Positions 14,001 to 25,945 of a stretch of DNA of 64,000 bases are shown here, piece by piece. This DNA comes from Sycobia sp. Sy_11 (lineage: Eukaryota; Arthropoda; Insecta; Hymenoptera; Epichrysomallidae), in assembly GCA_018907035.1 (NCBI GenBank), contig JACCIC010000049.1, forward strand, positions 1,552,001 to 1,616,000, given 5' to 3'. Each line of letters begins with the position of its first letter. Positions within the stretch are counted from its first letter, which is position 1. Under the pieces are notes generated by a model that saw nothing but the letters and a program-made list of their open reading frames with translations, did no database searches and was not told the origin of the DNA. Position numbers and translations under genes: made by a program.

Positions 14001-15710
14001 AAAATACAAGAAGTATAAATAGGCGAAGTTATATAAATACAAAATGTAAGAAAAAAATTTCAGATAAACATATTAATAAAAGATTGATAATTTAAGTTAA
14101 AAGATGTTCTGATATATGGATGAGGGATTTGGTCCAGATTCATTTGGTAACTCTGATTAATTTCAAAGAGAACACTAAATTTTTGGGACCAAACGCTCTT
14201 TTATTCCAAGGCATGGTACTTTTTCTATTGAAAATGATTATATCTTTATAATTAAATTTATCCATAACTTATTTAATGACAATCGATTTTTTAGTACCGA
14301 ATTTGAAAAAAGGATAACATGTTAAGCAATAAAGCTCTCATAAATTTATGCCGATAAATACATAGTATTTTCTTTATTTTTTATGAAAGTTCGGCTGAAT
14401 TTATAAACATTAACGATTATCTTCCAAACAAAATTAAGCTAACTTAAGTTTAGAAGAACTAAGAAATTAAACATCTGGCGTCATAAGTTCATTAGAATTC
14501 TTTTGCTTAATATACCATTCTTTGTTCGAATTGAGTACGACAATTAGAGATTTTCATTAAAAAAATTCATCTGACTTCACAATATATCTTACTTAATAAC
14601 TGTAAGTAAGAATGCTATAGAGTTAATACATCTATTGGACTAGGGAAGGTAGCAATTGATTAAAGTATCAGTAGAAAGAAAGAAAAGATCACGTGACATC
14701 GTTTTTTCTTTTTAATCAACACGTGCGCAGACACTAGTAGCTGCTCAAGTCCTTCAAACATAACTTAACCAAAAGGATTACAATACCTCATTGTAGGGAA
14801 ATAAGAATGTCATCTAATCATTTCTCCTTTTCTATTCAGACTTTATTTGCTCTTATATACGTCCGTATATTTTACCTGATCCATAGGTGTATTATCTTTG
14901 TGAAGAAAGTACCATATCTTCAGAATAGGAGAGCGTTTGGTCCAAAATCTTGACAGTGCTCATTTTGAATGTAATCAGAATTATTTCACTTAATCTGGAC
15001 CATATCTGTCCTCCATATATCGGAACAACCTCCTTATTAGATTTAAATTTTGTAAAAAATAATTACATATAATAAGAAGGATAGTTACAATTTTTCTATA
15101 AAATATAATTATGACATATTTGATCAAGGTAATAAAAAGCAAGCATTCTTTAAACAGTGCATTTAAATTAGCTACATCATATAAAATATGACTAAATTAT
15201 TTGTAAACATCAGTAAACGTAAACTTACGTGAATTACGGCAATATCGTGATAAATGTATCGGCTTTTATTCGCATTTCCGAAGTCCCTGTGATGCGATAT
15301 TCTTTTAATTGGATAAGTAGTACAATGATCTAAATTCGCACATCCCAGTTTCACTTCTGCAATCATTTGAATTGGCCTCTGGTTTACAATTTTATGCACG
15401 CAATATGCTGCCGTAAGTAAGTGAGAATCTGTGATTAAAGTAGCAGCACAGAAATGTCTTCCTTGAATTATCAACGACCCTTGATATGGGAATTCATTTT
15501 CCAGCGCAGGTTGTCCACCAATGACTCGTCGCACAATAGTCTTACTTAGGGCCACTGAAGCATTGTTATTGAGCAGAAATTATAGAACTAACATTCTGTA
15601 TTTATCAGATAACTTCTATTTCTGGAAACTATTCGTTGATGACTAATAAATAGGATTAACACTTTACCTGAAAATGTGGTTATTAAAAGTATGGTCGGGA
15701 TTCTCGTCAT
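11028..15710 (-). CDS. Secreted S1 serine protease homologue A (four exons, probably inactive)
   Basis: The exons are complement of 15668-15710, 15229-15554, 11850-12104 and 11028-11252, with phases 1-0-0. All junctions have GT/AG, and they join to 282 residues. The start gives a hydrophobic signal peptide (MTRIPTILLITTFS). An activation-type site RR|VIGG lies at residues 24-28. The trypsin-like fold is visible: FCAATLI, then TAAYC at 62-66, YHDIAVIH with Asp118, ISGFG, and GDDGNP at 209-214. The catalytic His is Tyr65 and the catalytic Ser is Asp211; only the Asp survives. The last exon has no cysteine, so the Cys191-Cys220 disulfide cannot form. A tail with PPAINFPL follows the C-terminal helix. 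Clip or regulatory domains are absent. As a secreted S1 pseudoenzyme it may bind substrates, inhibitors or other proteases. It is a paralogue of B and C. Intron 2 holds a non-LTR endonuclease relic and an inverted-repeat element. Confidence 0.85.
12700..13050 (+). mobile_element. Non-LTR retrotransposon endonuclease relic
   Basis: One frame at about 12794-13021 reads HRPPKVTF and then MGDLNANLLLE. This matches the YRPP and GDFN core of the apurinic-type endonuclease found in Jockey/CR1-like elements. The rest of the element is missing or too decayed to follow. The moderately GC-richer DNA from about 12290 to 12700 probably belongs to the same insertion. It lies in intron 2 of gene A, in the opposite orientation. 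Confidence 0.6.
14105..15027. mobile_element. Non-autonomous DNA element with about 120-bp inverted arms
   Basis: The left arm (about 14105-14226) and the right arm (about 14902-15027) are imperfect reverse complements. Both outer ends read TGTT(C/T)(T/C)GATATATGGA, and both arms share GGTCCAGATT, GGACCAAACGCTCT and ATGGTACTTT. The 675-bp middle has no coding capacity. The structure fits a MITE-like or decayed DNA transposon inside intron 2 of gene A. I did not find a clear target-site duplication. Confidence 0.65.
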
Positions 15711-15772
15711 ATCTTCTGAATATTGGTGAGTAAACAGTGATAAATATAAAAAAACTGATAAACAGTTTTTTA

Positions 15773-15799
15773 CTTATATAACATTTTTTAATCTTATCT
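15773..15799 (-). promoter_or_regulatory. Gene A promoter: GATA element plus TATA box
   Basis: On the minus strand AGATAAGATTA (15799-15789) is followed 8 bp later by TATATAAG (15780-15773). The TATA box predicts transcription from about 15750, which leaves a 5' leader of about 40 nt before the ATG at 15710. The same 11-mer precedes genes B and C. Confidence 0.6.
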
Positions 15800-16075
15800 A
15801 TGACCTGAAATAACCTTAACAATACATTATATTAGTTATAGTATTCATATTTACGCTTTTTCAAGATGTATATAAAATAATGGACCTTCTATATCTGTTT
15901 GTTTAAGGTGTCTAACAGAGAATATCGTAACAATTAAGTGTTTCTATTATTAGTATCTATGAATTAATTTCGCTAATATTTACAATTTACAAAAAAATTC
16001 TAACCCTTAGCTCGATTTTCAAAAAGCTATTTATTAGATTTTCGTATGACTTTTCTGTATGTCAGATATGGAGGT

Positions 16076-16210
16076 TTATAATGTGTTTGTAAACCAAACA
16101 CGTGTAAATTTTTACAGCAGTGCGTGTGTGACTTGGTTGACACCAAGACTTCAACTCAGACGACTAAATTAAAAGTCCTTTGCTCTAGTGTTCGAGCCAT
16201 CGAAAGTATC
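16076..16210 (-). repeat. tRNA-derived SINE copy 1
   Basis: It shares about 130 bp with 32846-32987, including ACGTGTAAATTTTTACAGC. On the minus strand it has tRNA-like boxes A and B (TGGCTCGAACACTAG and GTTGAAGTCTTGG-like). This copy is the more diverged of the two. The opposite end runs into ordinary AT-rich DNA without an obvious tail. Confidence 0.5.
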
Positions 16211-18030
16211 TCTTTTTTAATTATGAATTAATTTTAAACATTTTTGAGCAATATTTGTAATAATTTAAGATAAAAAACGAAAACAAATGAGAGCGAAGTT
16301 CCTCGTAATTCACCACTTTGGCTAAATCGTAGGTTACAATATATTAATTCTGAAAAATCTTCTTGTTGACAGCATAAATAAAACATACATTTATGTGAAA
16401 AAATTTTATTATAAATGTATCCATAATAAAAATTAAATAATTGACGTAGATACCTTTCATCATACAAGATAAATTCTATATATATATATATGAAGAAACT
16501 CAGATAATCTGTTTTAAAATAAAAACGAATTAATTGTGAGTATCAAGCAAGTGTGACTGTGAGCAGAATTAATAAGGCAAATGTAATAAAAACTTTCCAG
16601 GCTTGATAAAAAGTTTTCTGGCATTCAAATTTTTCACTCTAGATATTAATGCAAATTTACCATATTGATTTTCTACGGCAATGTCAGTAATAACGAGAAA
16701 ACGATGATGAAAACGAAGACGACCGTTTTTTGAGATTTTCATATTGTTTGAAAACTCTGAAAAAACTCCTTTGAACTTTTGATTTTAATGTATGAAAATA
16801 AATAATTTTTATATTTTTAACATTCCAATTATAAAAAAGTAAACCTTTTTTATTACTGAAAATATTTTTTCACAGTAGTTTTAATTTATCAGAACATTCA
16901 CAATTGTCGGAAAGCGTTTAGTTTAACTAAGGTCTGCAAATTCAACGGCATGTTTATATGAACTGCTACATAATTTATTGTATCTATCATAAATTATCCA
17001 TGATATGAATTAGATTCTTTTCAACTGATAATGAAGAACAAATTTGTATTACTATTCAAAATTTCTGTTTTAAACATTTTATATTGATCTACAATAATTC
17101 AATAAGCCTGTCTTCAATTACTTGTAATTAACTTATTACAAGTAGCAGATTAACTAAATCATAGATAACTTAGAAATAACTTTGATCATATAAATCATAT
17201 CATAAATTATAAATGATCAATAATTCTTAATAGCTTAAATTTTATTATATAAAATAACACTCAAATAAATAAAATCTTAAATAGTTTCATAAATATAGTT
17301 TGTGAAATATCTAAAGTGCTGTTATATGTTTTTATATTAAGTAAACATATTTATTCAACTATATTTTACACTATCTACAATAATCTTTTAATCAACTGTA
17401 TAAATTTAATTGGCGACTATGAATAAAAAGAATATTACGATATTTAATTAATACTGCTGGTGGTTTAACTATTGCTGATGATCGATGATTTTTGATTAAC
17501 AATTCACACTTCTTTTCATATTTTATTGAGCCATTTCTTTAAATAAAATTTTCTTTCAATTTCATTTTAATCTATAATTTATAGTAAAATATAGATTGTA
17601 TATAAATCAATATTAGGCTATTCGCTATTCACACATTAAGTAAAATCGTTTTTTTTTAAGTATATGTAATTTCTCAAATTAATTAATAACATTTTGAATG
17701 GAACATTATTAAAACGTATATAAACCATAGAAAAATAAAACCGGTTCATAATTAATTTTTTAACATGTTTACAAAACTTTAATTAGGCGTCTTTAAAATT
17801 AAATAATATAATCATCTCATAAAAATAAAATTACTGTCCTTTCGGTTTGCGTTTCCACCGAGTTTGAAAAAGAAGGAAGTTTTCAGTTGGAAATTTATAT
17901 ATTATTAAATAGTTTTTTTCAATGAATTGTTTCCCTTTAATTTTGGTGCGAATTGCCCAGTATCTTAGTAAAAATTTAATTTTTTAAATAAAAAGTATCT
18001 TTTGATTATTCCCCCTCTTACCCTTCTCTG
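16211..18030. other. AT-rich gene-free stretch
   Basis: No exon, RNA gene or recognisable transposon. Only low-complexity AT-rich sequence is visible. Confidence 0.55.
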
Positions 18031-18032
18031 TT

Positions 18033-18119
<87 letters not shown>
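18031..18119. repeat. (TC)n-(CA)n-(TC)n compound microsatellite
   Basis: TC repeats flank a short CA run at about 18052-18070. An apparent open frame through it is a repeat artefact. Confidence 0.97.
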
Positions 18120-18120
<1 letters not shown>

Positions 18121-18305
18121 GTGTTCCTCAAGGATTTATCATTTTTCTTCTTCTTATACATTAGCCCTTTCAGGGGTGGGTGTCATTATAGTTACACTAT
18201 TTTTTTCATTATAGCGTGAATATTATAAAATCTAGATTGTTTTAGTATTTTCTCCTCGCACACTGGATGCTTAAAAATAAGTGTCTCAATTCAAAATATA
18301 GAACG

Positions 18306-18307
<2 letters not shown>

Positions 18308-18352
<45 letters not shown>
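18308..18352. repeat. (TA)n microsatellite
   Basis: A pure TA run of about 45 bp. Confidence 0.95.
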
Positions 18353-18354
<2 letters not shown>

Positions 18355-18469
18355 ATAATCCCAAAAAACTGTGGAACCGATAATATTACGCACACCCGAC
18401 TAATACTAAGCATATTCTGTATGTTAAGAATTTGTAAATTGATGTTCAGATCTTCTACCATCGCTTAGG

Positions 18470-19320
18470 GAAGAAATTAACTTTGCTTTCACTGGCCGCT
18501 TTAGCAGTAAGACGACTCCGCCACGTGAAAACTGAATGCTGCTAAGACCAAAGCCTTAATGTTTAGAGTCCATAAAATTATAAGTGAAGTTTATGGAGGT
18601 ACTCGGTTTAGTATTAGTTTTGGCAATGGGATATTCGTACCTTATTCGAATGGTGCAGTCACTCTCAATGTGGTTTTAGATTCTATTCTATCTGGAGATC
18701 CCACGTACATGAGCTCACAAAAAAATTGAATAGTACTCTTTGTCACATACGTTCTTTTTGAAACTATACCACCAGGAATTTACGAAATATGCTTGCGAGA
18801 ACATTACTGTTTCCACATTTAGACTACTACTCTGTAATTATGCTTCAGGCCTGCTATAAGATCAAGAAATCTCTTAACAAGCTAAAGTTAAATTAATAAC
18901 ATCGGTCAGTTAAGAGACAGAAAAATATAAGATGACAACATGGTCTTCCATTCATTTCATTAAACGACGTATCACATAATAAAGTCGCATTTGTGCACTA
19001 TCATTCCAAAGCGATAAAAACCATCATTCAAATCTGTTACATCATCTACCCATCGACCTAGGAAGAATATTTTAGATATGCACTCGAAATATACCAACAT
19101 ATAAAATATTCTCCTAAAAGATTCCTAAGCTACCTCTGCATTTAGAAATTTACTTCTATGACTTCTATTCGCCTAATATACGAAGTATATAATACAGCAC
19201 CTTGAAGACCGACTTTATAACTCTGAAGATATGATACCCCCTCCAATAGAGTTGAAAAAAATGACAAATATTAAGAGTTTTAAGTCAGGATACAGATCGA
19301 GGGCAATAATTACCCCTCCT
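18470..19320 (+). mobile_element. Non-LTR retrotransposon relic, C-terminal part of reverse transcriptase
   Basis: Three frames give successive pieces of the region after the RT active site: LNAAKTKALMF (18532-18564), KKLNSTLCHIR (about 18718-18751) and NLRNMLARTLLFPHLDYYS (about 18776-18840), then KKSLNKLKL. The order and spacing match Jockey/I-like elements. Frameshifts and stops show that it is dead. It is followed head-on by a minus-strand R1-like relic. Confidence 0.7.
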
Positions 19321-19379
19321 TTTTCCTCTTCCTGTGACTACAACCTAAAATAGTGCATCTACCAATAACCAGCCCTTTT

Positions 19380-19865
19380 TGAATATGTATTCTTTGTCGG
19401 CTAAATCATGGACAGCCATCTCGGCTTTTTCGAGTCGCGGCTTCAATTGCTATTTTAATATTGGTGAGGTATCGAACATACACAGAGATAGATACGACAA
19501 GGATACCTCCTACATAAACTTGTCCTTACTAATAAACACAGGTTTCACAACCTTACAGTTTAGATGAAATATACTAGCATTTAAACAGGAAATAAACATC
19601 AATAAATGAGCTCTTGATTCATTTCATCACTGTTTTCAGTACATCCCCTGTAATTGTATCGAGACCTCGAAACTTTTTATTGTACACGATGCTAACAGTC
19701 CGAACGAGCTCCGCATGGCTAAATAAAGGATCATCGATTTCTCCCTTTGGTAGTTCAGAATCCAATCTATCAAAATGGTACGGCATTTACGATGTTCTGC
19801 AAAGTACTATAATCCAATGTACTAATGTTTCGACGTGCTGCAATTCCTCACATAACATCTTCTAG
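19380..19865 (-). mobile_element. R1-like non-LTR retrotransposon relic, N-terminal half of reverse transcriptase
   Basis: On the minus strand the order is FSHAELVRTV, then FRGLDTITGDVLK, then SLSYLSLCMFDTSPIL, then KEYIF. These correspond to the KAPGLDG, YRPLCMLDT and QYGFR blocks of R1-clade reverse transcriptases. Several stops and frameshifts are present. The polarity is opposite to the neighbouring RT relic, so these are two separate insertions. Confidence 0.7.
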
Positions 19866-21500
19866 CATCGATAATATTCGGTAAATAATAATTGATTACA
19901 GGCTATAACCTCTAAGTTAGACGCTTTCTTACTTATTTTTTTTTGTAAATATAAGAGCACTAGTAAATGTTTTATTTCTATGAGAAAACTTTCATGACAG
20001 ATCAGTTTCAATTATGTAATCTGATAAAAAGTTTCTAGCATTTATTTGCTAAAACTAGAAACTTACAAAACAATCTACATTAATATATTGAGCTACATAA
20101 GGACCAAAGAAAGATCTAAAAAAATACTGTATTATATATAACAGTGAACATATTTACTTTCATTGACAATAATTATGCAGCAGTTAGAAACTACGTATAT
20201 TTTAGATCAAAATCTTGATCTAATATTATATGAAACAGTATGCGGATATATATTTCACGATCTATGTGGATGTATCGATAGATTATTATCATCCATAATA
20301 AGCAGAAAATGCTCGAAAAAAATATCTTTGAGCATTTATCTATAATACTCCATAAGTCAAAAACGATTATCCCATTTGCGGCAGATAAAGCTCTGATAGT
20401 TAAGACCAAATAGCAGCTTTATAAATTATAGGTGATTTGATAGAAAATGGCAATAGAAGGATCTTGTATAAAGGATTCGTTACATTTGAAAATATATTTT
20501 CTAACCAGGCATTCCTGAGTGATTTTTTAATTTTTACATTTCTTTTGGATATTTTACTGTTACTCATTTAAAAAGTGTCCTTAGAAGCTTATCTACGCAT
20601 TGCAGAAAATATGCAACAAAATTTGGACAGTACATGCAAAACTATACTTACTGTATTTTTTGAACTTTGCAAGAAGTATAATAACTTGGCTAAAACATTA
20701 TTTTACTGTAAAAAATTTTTGTATGGAACAAAAACGAATAATCTGAAAAAATACGATGATTTGAAGAAAAACTATGTAATTTATTCAAATTAAATTCAAT
20801 AATTTAATAAATTGAATAATATTTATAAAGATTTTTTGACATGCAATAGATTTTTGTTTACCTTAGTCAAAAATATTTATGTAATTTTCATTTATCAACT
20901 CCTACGATTTACAAGTAATACTATTTCTATACATATAAGATATATTGCCACACTTTATTGATCCTAACCACGATCCTCATTATTTTAAATAAATGTATTA
21001 ATAGGAATATTCTCAAATTATCAATAGACCATCTTTAAGCTTTTCATTGTCTTTGCGATAGTTTTAATAGCGATAATCTCAAGATTTTCGTTTTACATGT
21101 TCCTGAAGACACTGGAAAAATATTTTAGATGGAAATTCTTCTAAAGGAAGTGATCTAACAAAAAATAAAAGTGATATAATAAAAACTTATTATAAGTATG
21201 TACAAACCAAATTTAAATCAGAGGATCTTATACACATTCAGAATGATTTTAATTGAATCATATACTTAAATATTTAGTTACTTTCTGATAATTAAATATC
21301 TATTGGAAATAAAATAATATGTTGAATTTCATAAAGCATTTTCTAAAGCGTTTTTTTAATTAAAAAATCTTTATATAAAGTAAAAATTTGTTTGCAAAAG
21401 GGTAATGAAACATTTTTTTAGAATCAATTACATTTATTCTCAGTGTATGCTTCAATAAACTTTATAATTAAAAATTCCAAAAAGATCCTTAAAATTAAAT
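19866..21500. other. gene-free stretch
   Basis: Only short AT-rich frames are present, one of 72 codons at 20575-20793 with a Lys/Asn/Tyr-rich composition typical of AT-rich noise. No splice-supported exon or known repeat was recognised. Confidence 0.5.
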
Positions 21501-21511
21501 TTTATTTTATT
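21501..21511 (-). terminator. Gene B polyadenylation signals
   Basis: Two overlapping AATAAA hexamers on the minus strand lie about 75-85 bp past the stop codon of gene B. Confidence 0.5.
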
Positions 21512-21585
21512 AATTTACATAATATTAAACTGTAATAATTTTTTACAATAAAACGCGATACATGTTATCAATATCACATCTATTC

Positions 21586-24285
21586 TTAATGTAATAATTG
21601 TTCCGTAGTCCAGGCAAAGTGAACCGCTGGAGGTGAATATTCAATTTCTTCATCTGATTCGAAGAAATTAATTTCACTTGTTATATATGGAATGTAACGT
21701 GAAACTTTTGTATAAATATTGTATCTATATTTATCACAAGCAAAGGCGGAAGCAATGCCCAAAATTGTCGAATGATAAAGTTCAACCATGACACTACCAC
21801 TATCACCCTAAAAAAATTAACATTTTTCATTTGTGCTTAAAATGTAAGAATGAGAAATTTAATAAATTCGACAAAATAATATGTTCGCAATTCTTATTCA
21901 ATGATACGTATACGCTTAGTGAAAGTTTTGTTAAACACTTGGTAAAATATGTCAAAGAACAAAACTTAAATGTAAGACCATCCAAGTGTTTCAATTTTCT
22001 GAAAATAATACTCAACATAATATAATTGAAAGTGTAATTTAAACTGTGGCACAAAACCAAGCCTGAATCAAAAAATCTCTCACTTATGATATTCAGCTAA
22101 AACTCTATATCGCTAATATGTATCACAGTTTACGTATAGACCTCTTTAATTAAACTCGTATTTACATACATTCAATTTTTTAGTCAGTTTTATTTTACAT
22201 GTAATAATCTCTCTTTAACAGTATGAGATGTAAAATTGTTTTGCTCCTTTTAATATCAAATCTGTTTGAAGTGGAGATAGTATATTTCAACTTGGTTCAA
22301 CAAATTTTTGTTTTTATTTTTTTTTTTTAAGAAAATATACAGACTGTGATATGTTCGTGTTAAATAACGTTTCCTTGATAATTTGTCACATTTTTTTAGG
22401 TACAAGAGTTAAGGAAACGATAAAATCACAACCTCTCGTGAAGTCAAAATATGTTTTAAACGGCCAGTTCGAATCAAACATCAATGATATATGATAGAGA
22501 ATAATTCATTTGTAAAAGGAACTCTTGGTGTAATCCATGAACCACAGTGGTATTGTGGAATTTTGACCCTGTCCCATTAGTGAAGTATTTGTCTTTATTT
22601 CTTTCAAACTGACTGTTGAACACATTAAATTTTTCTTTATATTTGACTAATATTACCAAACCATAAAGGTACTTTAATGATTGCCATGTAAACTCATGTA
22701 GAGAAAAGCTTACCCAATCGCATCCGAGATTTACAGCTGTAATGGTACAAATTTGTGAGTTACTAAGGAGATGTTTTTGAAAGTTTTCCTGACACTCTAA
22801 TCGACTCGCAGATCTCACTATTATTTTTGTTAAATTTGACGAAGCTTCATCTGCGGCTTTTTTATTGTAGCCACTAATCATCACTAATGTGTCCCGAATA
22901 GGGACTCGTGAATTTGGAGTTGGCAATCCAATCGGCATGACAGATAATGATGTATGCACCGAAGAAAGAAGCTAAATACATAATAAAATATAATGTTAGT
23001 TAAAATAGTTTTTACGATTAACTGTGCATACCTATGAAATATAACTAAATATGAGAAATCATAAATTCGATGTTTTTCACATGATTATTGTTATTTACAT
23101 AAACTTATTTATCCAATCAAACAATAAAATTGATTTATTTAGTTTTAAAAATTAATTTATAGCTTAGTACAGTATTTAATTTGTAGTAGATTGTAACGCG
23201 AACTATTTGATGATATGACAATTTAGTACTTAAACGTAAGACAGACATGACAGTTATGTAAAAATATGTAGAAAATAATCTTTTTCTATTTAAAATAATA
23301 TCATCATTTTCTAATGATAGTACATCATATAATTAAATAAAATCTCAAAATAAATATTATAAAGCAAACATAAAGCTGCTATTGCATTAATCTTAAATTA
23401 AAATTTATTGTATGAAATTCATGTATGAAAAGTTTCTTATATTAACTATTATTTCAGTTGAGAAGTTAGTAGTGTAAGCAGGAAATGTATCGATTTATTT
23501 GCTTCGTAAATGTGAGGCGCTACATTTCTTTCCCAATCTGAGTTTACTCAATGGCTGGAGTTTAATTATTCGTCATTCTATAAATTTCCGAAGGAGTGTC
23601 AGAAGTAATGTTTACCAAATTTTTATTGATTAAAATAGAATCCATCATACGTCAGTATGTCTTAGGCCTTCTTACCATTACAAATGCTTAGATATTCATA
23701 AAATAAATTTATCGTATTTTATATTATATATTTAAAATAACCATAGAAGCGAAAAAAATAATTAATGATGTACTTACGTGAACTACGGATATGTCGTTCT
23801 CAAGTAGATAGAAAGAAGTTTTATTGAAGTCTGGATGATGTGATATTCTTTTAACCGCATAAGTCGTGCATCGATCCATTGACTTTGATCCAATCTTAAT
23901 TTCTACTGTATTTATCGTTGGTCTAGTCTGTACCACATTCTTCACACAATGCGCAACTGTTATCAAGTGCGATTCTGTTATCAGTGCAGCATTACAGGCA
24001 AACACATGATCGATAGTTAGAAACCCTACATAGATGATTTCATTTTCCCCTACTGCTTGCCCGCCATTAATTCTTGGTTTGGCAACTTTAGCATTGATTA
24101 CTATAAAAAATAATTCAGACAATAAGTCTTATTCGTTTCTGCAACTTTATAAAGTATATCTTTTTAGTCCTATCAATACAAGTTCTTTTAAATTCTATGG
24201 AAAAATTATTGAAACATGAAAGAATCATTAATAATTTACCTAGTAATACACAGAAAATAAGAAAAAAATTCACGATAATGTACAT
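21586..24285 (-). CDS. Secreted S1 serine protease B (four exons, catalytic triad intact)
   Basis: The exons are complement of 24240-24285, 23778-24100, 22714-22971 and 21586-21807. The phases are 1-0-0 with GT/AG junctions, and they join to 282 residues. The signal peptide is MYIIVNFFLIFCVLL. The probable activation site is KPR|INGG at 23-29. The triad is His66 in TVAHC, Asp118 in ENDIS and Ser212 in GDSGSV. This is the only member of the cluster with all three residues. Two oddities may affect activity: the active-site loop reads GDSGSV rather than GDSGGP, and two residues (Asp-Trp) instead of one separate the Cys191 equivalent from Gly193. That Cys and a Cys220 equivalent (SAFACDK) are both present. 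A tail with PPAVHFAW ends the protein. A role as a digestive or venom protease, or as the activator of the neighbouring homologues, is inference. Confidence 0.9.
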
Positions 24286-24340
24286 AGTGTTATATTTTCA
24301 ATGAAAAATAACGATACGTATTAATTGAAAAATTTTGTCA

Positions 24341-24368
24341 TTATATATTGTCAATTTTAATCTTATCT
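24341..24368 (-). promoter_or_regulatory. Gene B promoter: GATA element plus TATA-like box
   Basis: On the minus strand AGATAAGATTA (24368-24358) is followed 8 bp later by AATATATAA (24349-24341). This is the same arrangement and spacing as gene A. The start codon is about 56 bp beyond the TATA-like box. Confidence 0.6.
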
Positions 24369-25001
24369 TTTTTAAAACTAATATTAAATAAAAAAGAACA
24401 GACTTAATTTGCTAAATTTTAATATGAGACAAATGCAAATAAAATAGTGAATTACGCAATTTGATTAAAATAATTTCACACCATATGAACATTGTTTGAA
24501 ATACTTAGTTTTATTTCATTATTAGATCTTCTAACGAATTCTACATTTCCTGAAATCTTTGGTTACGCATGTTACCTTTTTCATTGCTTTTATTGAAGTA
24601 GTATATTTTTTTTAATTTCTACAAGAATTAACACCTAATATACTTTGCATAGCACTCGTGAAAATAATTAATTTTTTCAAATGCGGCACAAAATTTTTTT
24701 TTTCAGTTATTTGATAATGTATTACTTATATTAGATAATTTTAAGAAAGTAACTAAAAAATTTATATTTATTTTTGTTAAGGAGTTAGATTGGAAAATAT
24801 TAACGATTTAAAAACTTTTTTGTAAGAAGTTAATCTTTAGAATGTTGAAAAGCCTATGAATGGGCTCGACCTCTAAGATGAACTTTTTATATAGTCGATA
24901 CGTGATACAAAACACCAATTTGGCCACTTTTCAACGGCCGTTCGAAGTTTCAAATCCCAACAGTCTAAAGTTAATATTTATTTATATGTTTATCATTTTT
25001 A

Positions 25002-25003
<2 letters not shown>

Positions 25004-25045
<42 letters not shown>
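25004..25045. repeat. (TA)n microsatellite
   Basis: A pure TA run of about 42 bp. Confidence 0.95.
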
Positions 25046-25049
<4 letters not shown>

Positions 25050-25905
25050 TTATTTATTAATGTATACTAATACAAGTAGCCATTTATAAAACAATAATTT
25101 AAAATATAAGATTCAGTAATTGTATACAACTTAATAATATAAAGTTCTTTTATGTGCATTTTTTTAGACATGAGATGGAAAACATAAATAATAAATATAT
25201 ATTATTAAATTAAAGGCAGGTTTAGAAAGTAATTAACAGACTCACTGGCGGGTTTCGAAATAACATTTGAGGGGGGGCCGATATAAATACTATTTAAAAA
25301 CTAGGAAGAAATATATTAACAAACATAAAACATAAAAAACTTAAATTTTCAATAAATCCAAATATATATATTTTTCTACGTATAATATAAAATTCAATTA
25401 TCTCAATATACAAATAACATTTTATCAAGTCTATAGGTAATTTTACAATAGTATAACTTACTTATTGAACATTCATTAATACTGCGCCATTCAGTCGTCT
25501 TTTGATCATTGTGGATTGCAACAAGATTTAAGGCAGAAAACAATAACTTATCTCTATTGGCAACCTAAAATAATTTTTTGTCAGAATAGAGAAGTGAGAA
25601 GGTCATGTTAGATAATATTTAAATCAATGATTTGTATTAATTTAATAAACTGTTGTGCCTATAAGAATGTATATTCATATTATACTGTATATAATAAGAT
25701 GTTCCAATAATTTCTTTTATTAATCTACAAAATAGTTTTAAGTAAGATTTTGACATTGTTAATAAAGTAATAAACGCATTAGAAATCATTGAATTTATAT
25801 ATTTTTTCTACAATACTGTTATAATTTTAAAAAAAGAGAGGAAAAAATCGAAAAATATGTGAGGGTCAAATGAAAGATAATAATTTTAATAATACTAATT
25901 GTTTG

Positions 25906-25945
25906 TACATTTACATTTACATTTACATTTACGTTTACATTTATA
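25906..25945. repeat. (TTTACA)n tandem array
   Basis: Six or so copies of the hexamer TTTACA with one TTTACG variant. It is telomere-like in unit length but not the insect TTAGG unit. Confidence 0.85.

Noticed and set aside
18002..18214. 70-codon frame rich in HTHT and SLSL
   Set aside because: It is translation of the TC/CA microsatellite.
22474..22713. Downstream extension of the exon 3 frame of gene B beyond the donor site
   Set aside because: It is intron sequence after GTAAGC. Joining to the next exon restores GDSGSV and the normal protein length.
24860..25060. 66-codon frame ending in an Ile/Tyr run
   Set aside because: The end is the (TA)n microsatellite and there is no exon-like signal.
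25906..25945. Interstitial telomere-like array
   Set aside because: The unit is TTTACA, not the insect TTAGG, and the array is short. It is treated as a simple tandem repeat.
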